Positions 41,829 through 43,344 of a stretch of 43,344 nt of DNA are shown in pieces; the first letter of the stretch is position 1, and each line of letters begins with the position of its first letter. Under the pieces are notes generated by a model. It searched no databases and had not been told where the DNA came from. It saw only the letters and a program-made list of their open reading frames with translations. The stretch spans positions 1-43,344 of the forward strand of contig CAKTBG010000025.1 of the NCBI GenBank assembly GCA_934533135.1, written 5' to 3'. The DNA comes from an uncultured Faecalibacterium sp. (lineage in GTDB: Bacteria > Bacillota > Clostridia > Oscillospirales > Ruminococcaceae). Both the position numbers and the translations under genes were made by a program.

Positions 41829-41933
41829 TCCCTCTCCGTCATCGCTGCGCGATGCCAGCCTGTCCTCCCTCTGTCGCTTACGCGACATCTCCCTCCGGCC
41901 GGAGGGAGTCTTTCCCAAAGGGGGAGGCAAGAG
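41829..41933. repeat. Dispersed GC-rich repeat, third copy
   Basis: The start CTCTCCGTCATCGC matches the first element (CTCTCCGTCATTGC at 11583), with the stem changed to ATCGC-tgc-GCGAT. Further hairpins are GTCGC-ttac-GCGAC and a 20 bp perfect palindrome at 41889-41908 centred on CCGGCCGG. It fills the gap between the convergent kinase and LOG genes. Confidence 0.75.
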
Positions 41934-41940
41934 CTCAACT

Positions 41941-42471
41941 TTATGAAAGGATTTTCTGGATCTCGTCCAGACTCCCGGCAAACTGAATGCCCTGCTGCCG
42001 CTCCGGAGAGGACAGCCCGGCCTCGATCATCCGGGCAAGCAGCTCTTTCAAACCGTCGTAGTAACCGTTCAGGTTGTAAAGGATGCAGGGTGCATCCAGA
42101 TGCCGGAGCGACACCTTCGACATCACTTCGGCGATCTCTTCCAGCGTACCGGTGCCGCCGGGAAAGGCAAGGAAGGCATCGCCCAGCTCGATCATCTTGG
42201 TCTTTCGCTCGGTCATATCCTCCGTCACGATCAGCTGGGTCAGCCCCTCGTGCTGGATCTCCTGCTCCACAAAGAACCGAGGCTCCACACCGGTCACTTC
42301 ACCGCCTGCGGCAAGCACACTTTCGGCCAGTTCCCCCATTAGACCGCAGCGGGATCCGCCGTAGACCAGTGCATGGCCGCTCTCGCCGATCCAGCGGCCC
42401 AGCTCCTGCACCGCCTGCTTCAGAGCCGGATCCCTGCCCTCGTTTGCTCCCAGATATACCGTGATCTTCAT
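41941..42471 (-). CDS. LOG family protein (TIGR00730-type)
   Basis: A 176-residue Rossmann-fold protein of the LOG family, whose characterised members release cytokinin bases or act as nucleotide 5'-monophosphate phosphoribohydrolases. The two signatures are GGSRCGLMGELAESV and FPGGTGTLEEIAEVM. The usual start VYLGANEG is slightly changed from the common CVFCGSxxG, which removes the usual Cys. The start at 42471 has GGAGG; ten residues upstream are also open but begin without a site. The gene stands alone between a repeat and the broken toxin gene. Confidence 0.9.
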   Translation of the reverse strand: MKITVYLGANEGRDPALKQAVQELGRWIGESGHALVYGGSRCGLMGELAESVLAAGGEVTGVEPRFFVEQEIQHEGLTQLIVTEDMTERKTKMIELGDAFLAFPGGTGTLEEIAEVMSKVSLRHLDAPCILYNLNGYYDGLKELLARMIEAGLSSPERQQGIQFAGSLDEIQKILS

Positions 42472-42530
42472 GGCCCTGTTCCTCCGTTTGGTTTTCTTCA
42501 TTGTAACACAGCCCAGCCGGAAAGAAAAGT

Positions 42531-42562
42531 GCCCTGCCGCTCAAAATCGAGCAACAGGGCAT
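42531..42562. terminator. Hairpin after the toxin pseudogene
   Basis: GCCCTG and CAGGGC, with an inner GCTC/GAGC stem, lie just after the ancestral toxin stop. On the minus strand it is followed by ACTTTTCTTT, a weak T-tract. Confidence 0.6.
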
Positions 42563-42565
42563 CGT

Positions 42566-42908
42566 TTATTTATAGATATCGCCACGATTTCCAGCGTCTG
42601 TCACGCGAACCGTGATGATCTCTTCTTCCACGGTATACAAAATTCGATAATCACCCACTCTATCGCAATTTTCATAAATAGTGCCTATCAAAACGGCATA
42701 TTTGCGATATGCAGTTTGCGGATGTTGCTTGTGCATTAGAAACGCAAACTGCTATAAGTCGATAAAATCCACTCATCCCGGCCATTGGTTTGATATCACC
42801 TGTAAACGGCAACTGTGCAAGTGCTTCGATGATTCTTTTCTGTTGTGCAGGCTGTTGCTTTCGGATGAACTTTGCCGCCCGTTTCTCGACTACGATTTTA
42901 TACTTCAT
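42566..42908 (-). pseudogene. RelE/ParE-type toxin gene broken by a MITE
   Basis: The frame starts MKYKIVVEKRAAKFIRKQQP and runs to AGMSGFYRL, a typical RelE N-terminal two thirds. It then enters the element at 42661-42756 and would give a foreign tail ending at 42672. Beyond the element the missing part is intact: RVGDYRILYTVEEEIITVRV, then TDAGNRGDIYK and TAA at 42566. Removing 94 bp (element plus one TA) rejoins CTT-AGA-GTG in frame and gives an 82-residue toxin. RelE toxins cut mRNA in the ribosome. The catalytic C-terminal strands are lost, so the toxin is probably inactive while the antitoxin remains. Confidence 0.93.
42661..42756 (-). mobile_element. MITE-like element, copy B (inside the toxin gene)
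   Basis: 96 bp, related to copy A at 40616-40712. Its stem is GCAGTTTGCG/CGCAAACTGC instead of GCAATTCAAC/GTTGAATTGC, yet both are perfect 10 bp stems around 22 nt loops that differ at only three positions. Ends are TATAGCAGTTTG and, inverted, TATCGCAATTTT. A TA is duplicated at the flanks, and the target read in the toxin direction is CTTAGAG. Confidence 0.85.
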
Positions 42909-43132
42909 AGGGCAACTCCGAGCTCCTGTGCAAGCTGTTCGAGCGGAATTGCATCGGTTTTGTGGGGGTCAGGGTCGTTCTGATACTCTTTCAGGAGCTG
43001 TTCACAGTAGGCATCATCGGCCTTTTCGGATTCTTCATCGGCAATCAGCCCTTGAACGTATGCCAGCACGTAGGCCAGTTTATAGTCCGGCAATGCAGCA
43101 GTCAGCTGATTCAGTTGTTCTCGAACGCTCAT
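42905..43132 (-). CDS. RelB-like antitoxin
   Basis: A 75-residue acidic protein that overlaps the toxin start by 4 nt (ATGA), the usual order of antitoxin then toxin. Predicted helices: SVREQLNQLTAALPDYKLAYVLAYVQGL, then a charged DEESEKADDAYCEQLL and a tail DAIPLEQLAQELGVAL that could wrap the toxin. No clear DNA-binding motif was identified. The Met at 43132 has AAAGGTGAT upstream; a GTG three codons earlier is less likely. With the toxin interrupted, the antitoxin has probably lost its partner but may still repress its own promoter or act on related toxins. Confidence 0.8.
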   Translation of the reverse strand: MSVREQLNQLTAALPDYKLAYVLAYVQGLIADEESEKADDAYCEQLLKEYQNDPDPHKTDAIPLEQLAQELGVAL

Positions 43133-43161
43133 GAATATCACCTTTCTGATTTGTTTTCTCT

Positions 43162-43190
43162 ATTATATCACGTTATGCAGTCCATTTCAA
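43162..43190 (-). promoter_or_regulatory. Promoter of the toxin-antitoxin pair
   Basis: TTGAAA (43185-43190) and TATAAT (43162-43167) on the minus strand with a 17 bp spacer, 29 bp before the antitoxin start. Confidence 0.8.
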
Positions 43191-43276
43191 TCTGTTCCGC
43201 CGGGTTGCAAACAGGTGCCAAATTCGCTTTTACAGCAGCCTTGCGTTTTTATCGCAATTCATCTTTTGAGTCAAAA

Positions 43277-43344
43277 CCACCGGCTGAGCCGGTGGCTTGA
43301 GTAAGCCCTAGAAGGGCATAATACTAGCAAAGCCCCTTAAGGGG
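43277..43344. other. Three tandem hairpins at the right edge
   Basis: CCACCGGC-tga-GCCGGTGG (43277-43295), GCCCT-aga-AGGGC (43305-43317) and the palindrome CCCCTTAAGGGG (43333-43344) follow one another with short linkers. This could be the end of an IS200/IS605-type element, whose subterminal hairpins look like this, or a structured RNA. The window ends within it. The stretch 43191-43276 holds nothing I can assign. Confidence 0.4.

Overview
The window is a 43.3 kb chromosomal segment from a GC-rich, low-complexity-poor Firmicute. Shine-Dalgarno sites are strong (AGGAGG type), promoters are TTGxxx-16/17-TATAAT type, the fatty-acid cluster uses FabK, and YitT, DUF1846, S-layer-homology and GHKL/LytTR proteins are present. 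Dispersed GC-rich inverted-repeat elements resemble those I remember from Faecalibacterium and its Oscillospiraceae relatives. That assignment is inference, not a database result. No tRNA, rRNA, CRISPR array, transposase or phage gene was seen, and no stretch longer than about 300 bases lacks a gene.

Layout. 1-3277 (minus) is a run of five closely spaced genes for lipoproteins, secreted proteins and a DUF3137 membrane protein, cut by the left edge. 3455-5889 (minus) holds a tiny glycine-rich membrane protein, a YitT-family protein, a frameshifted low-molecular-weight tyrosine phosphatase and a GNAT acetyltransferase. 6138-14739 (minus) is a ten-gene type II fatty-acid operon: acpP-accD-accA-fabH-fabK-second FabK-like flavoprotein-fabD-fabG-fabF-fabZ. 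Most junctions overlap by 4-7 nt. The exception is fabH/fabK, where a dispersed repeat sits and also encodes the FabH tail. accB and accC are absent from the cluster. 15004-19511 holds a TrmH/SpoU methyltransferase (minus), then a DUF1275 membrane protein, a LysR regulator and a DUF1846 protein (plus).

19604-29267 (minus) is a glycoside-use region: a LytTR/GHKL two-component system, then GH2 glycosidase, a doubly membrane-anchored GH3 beta-glucosidase with inverted domain order, a four-helix membrane protein and a GPH-family sugar symporter. 29416-30297 is a metallo-beta-lactamase-fold hydrolase. 30432-38480 (minus) is a two-component system (OmpR-type regulator and kinase) followed by a MacA-like adaptor, ABC ATPase, MacB-like permease and an S-layer-homology protein. 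Matching CTTAAG-type repeats lie at exactly the same distance from the -10 box of both the regulator gene and the macA-like gene, which suggests the regulator controls itself and the exporter operon.

38743-41769 (plus) holds a HAD phosphatase, a LacI regulator and a PfkB sugar kinase, with a cre/LacI-like operator just after the first promoter. 41941-43132 (minus) holds a LOG-family protein and a RelE/RelB-type toxin-antitoxin pair.

The most striking observation is a pair of 96/97 bp MITE-like elements (40616-40712 and 42661-42756). They share ends, a 10 bp stem that covaries perfectly and a 22 nt loop. One landed in the TA of the LacI stop codon and changed the C-terminus. The other landed in a TA inside the toxin gene and destroyed it; removing it with one TA restores an 82-residue toxin in frame.
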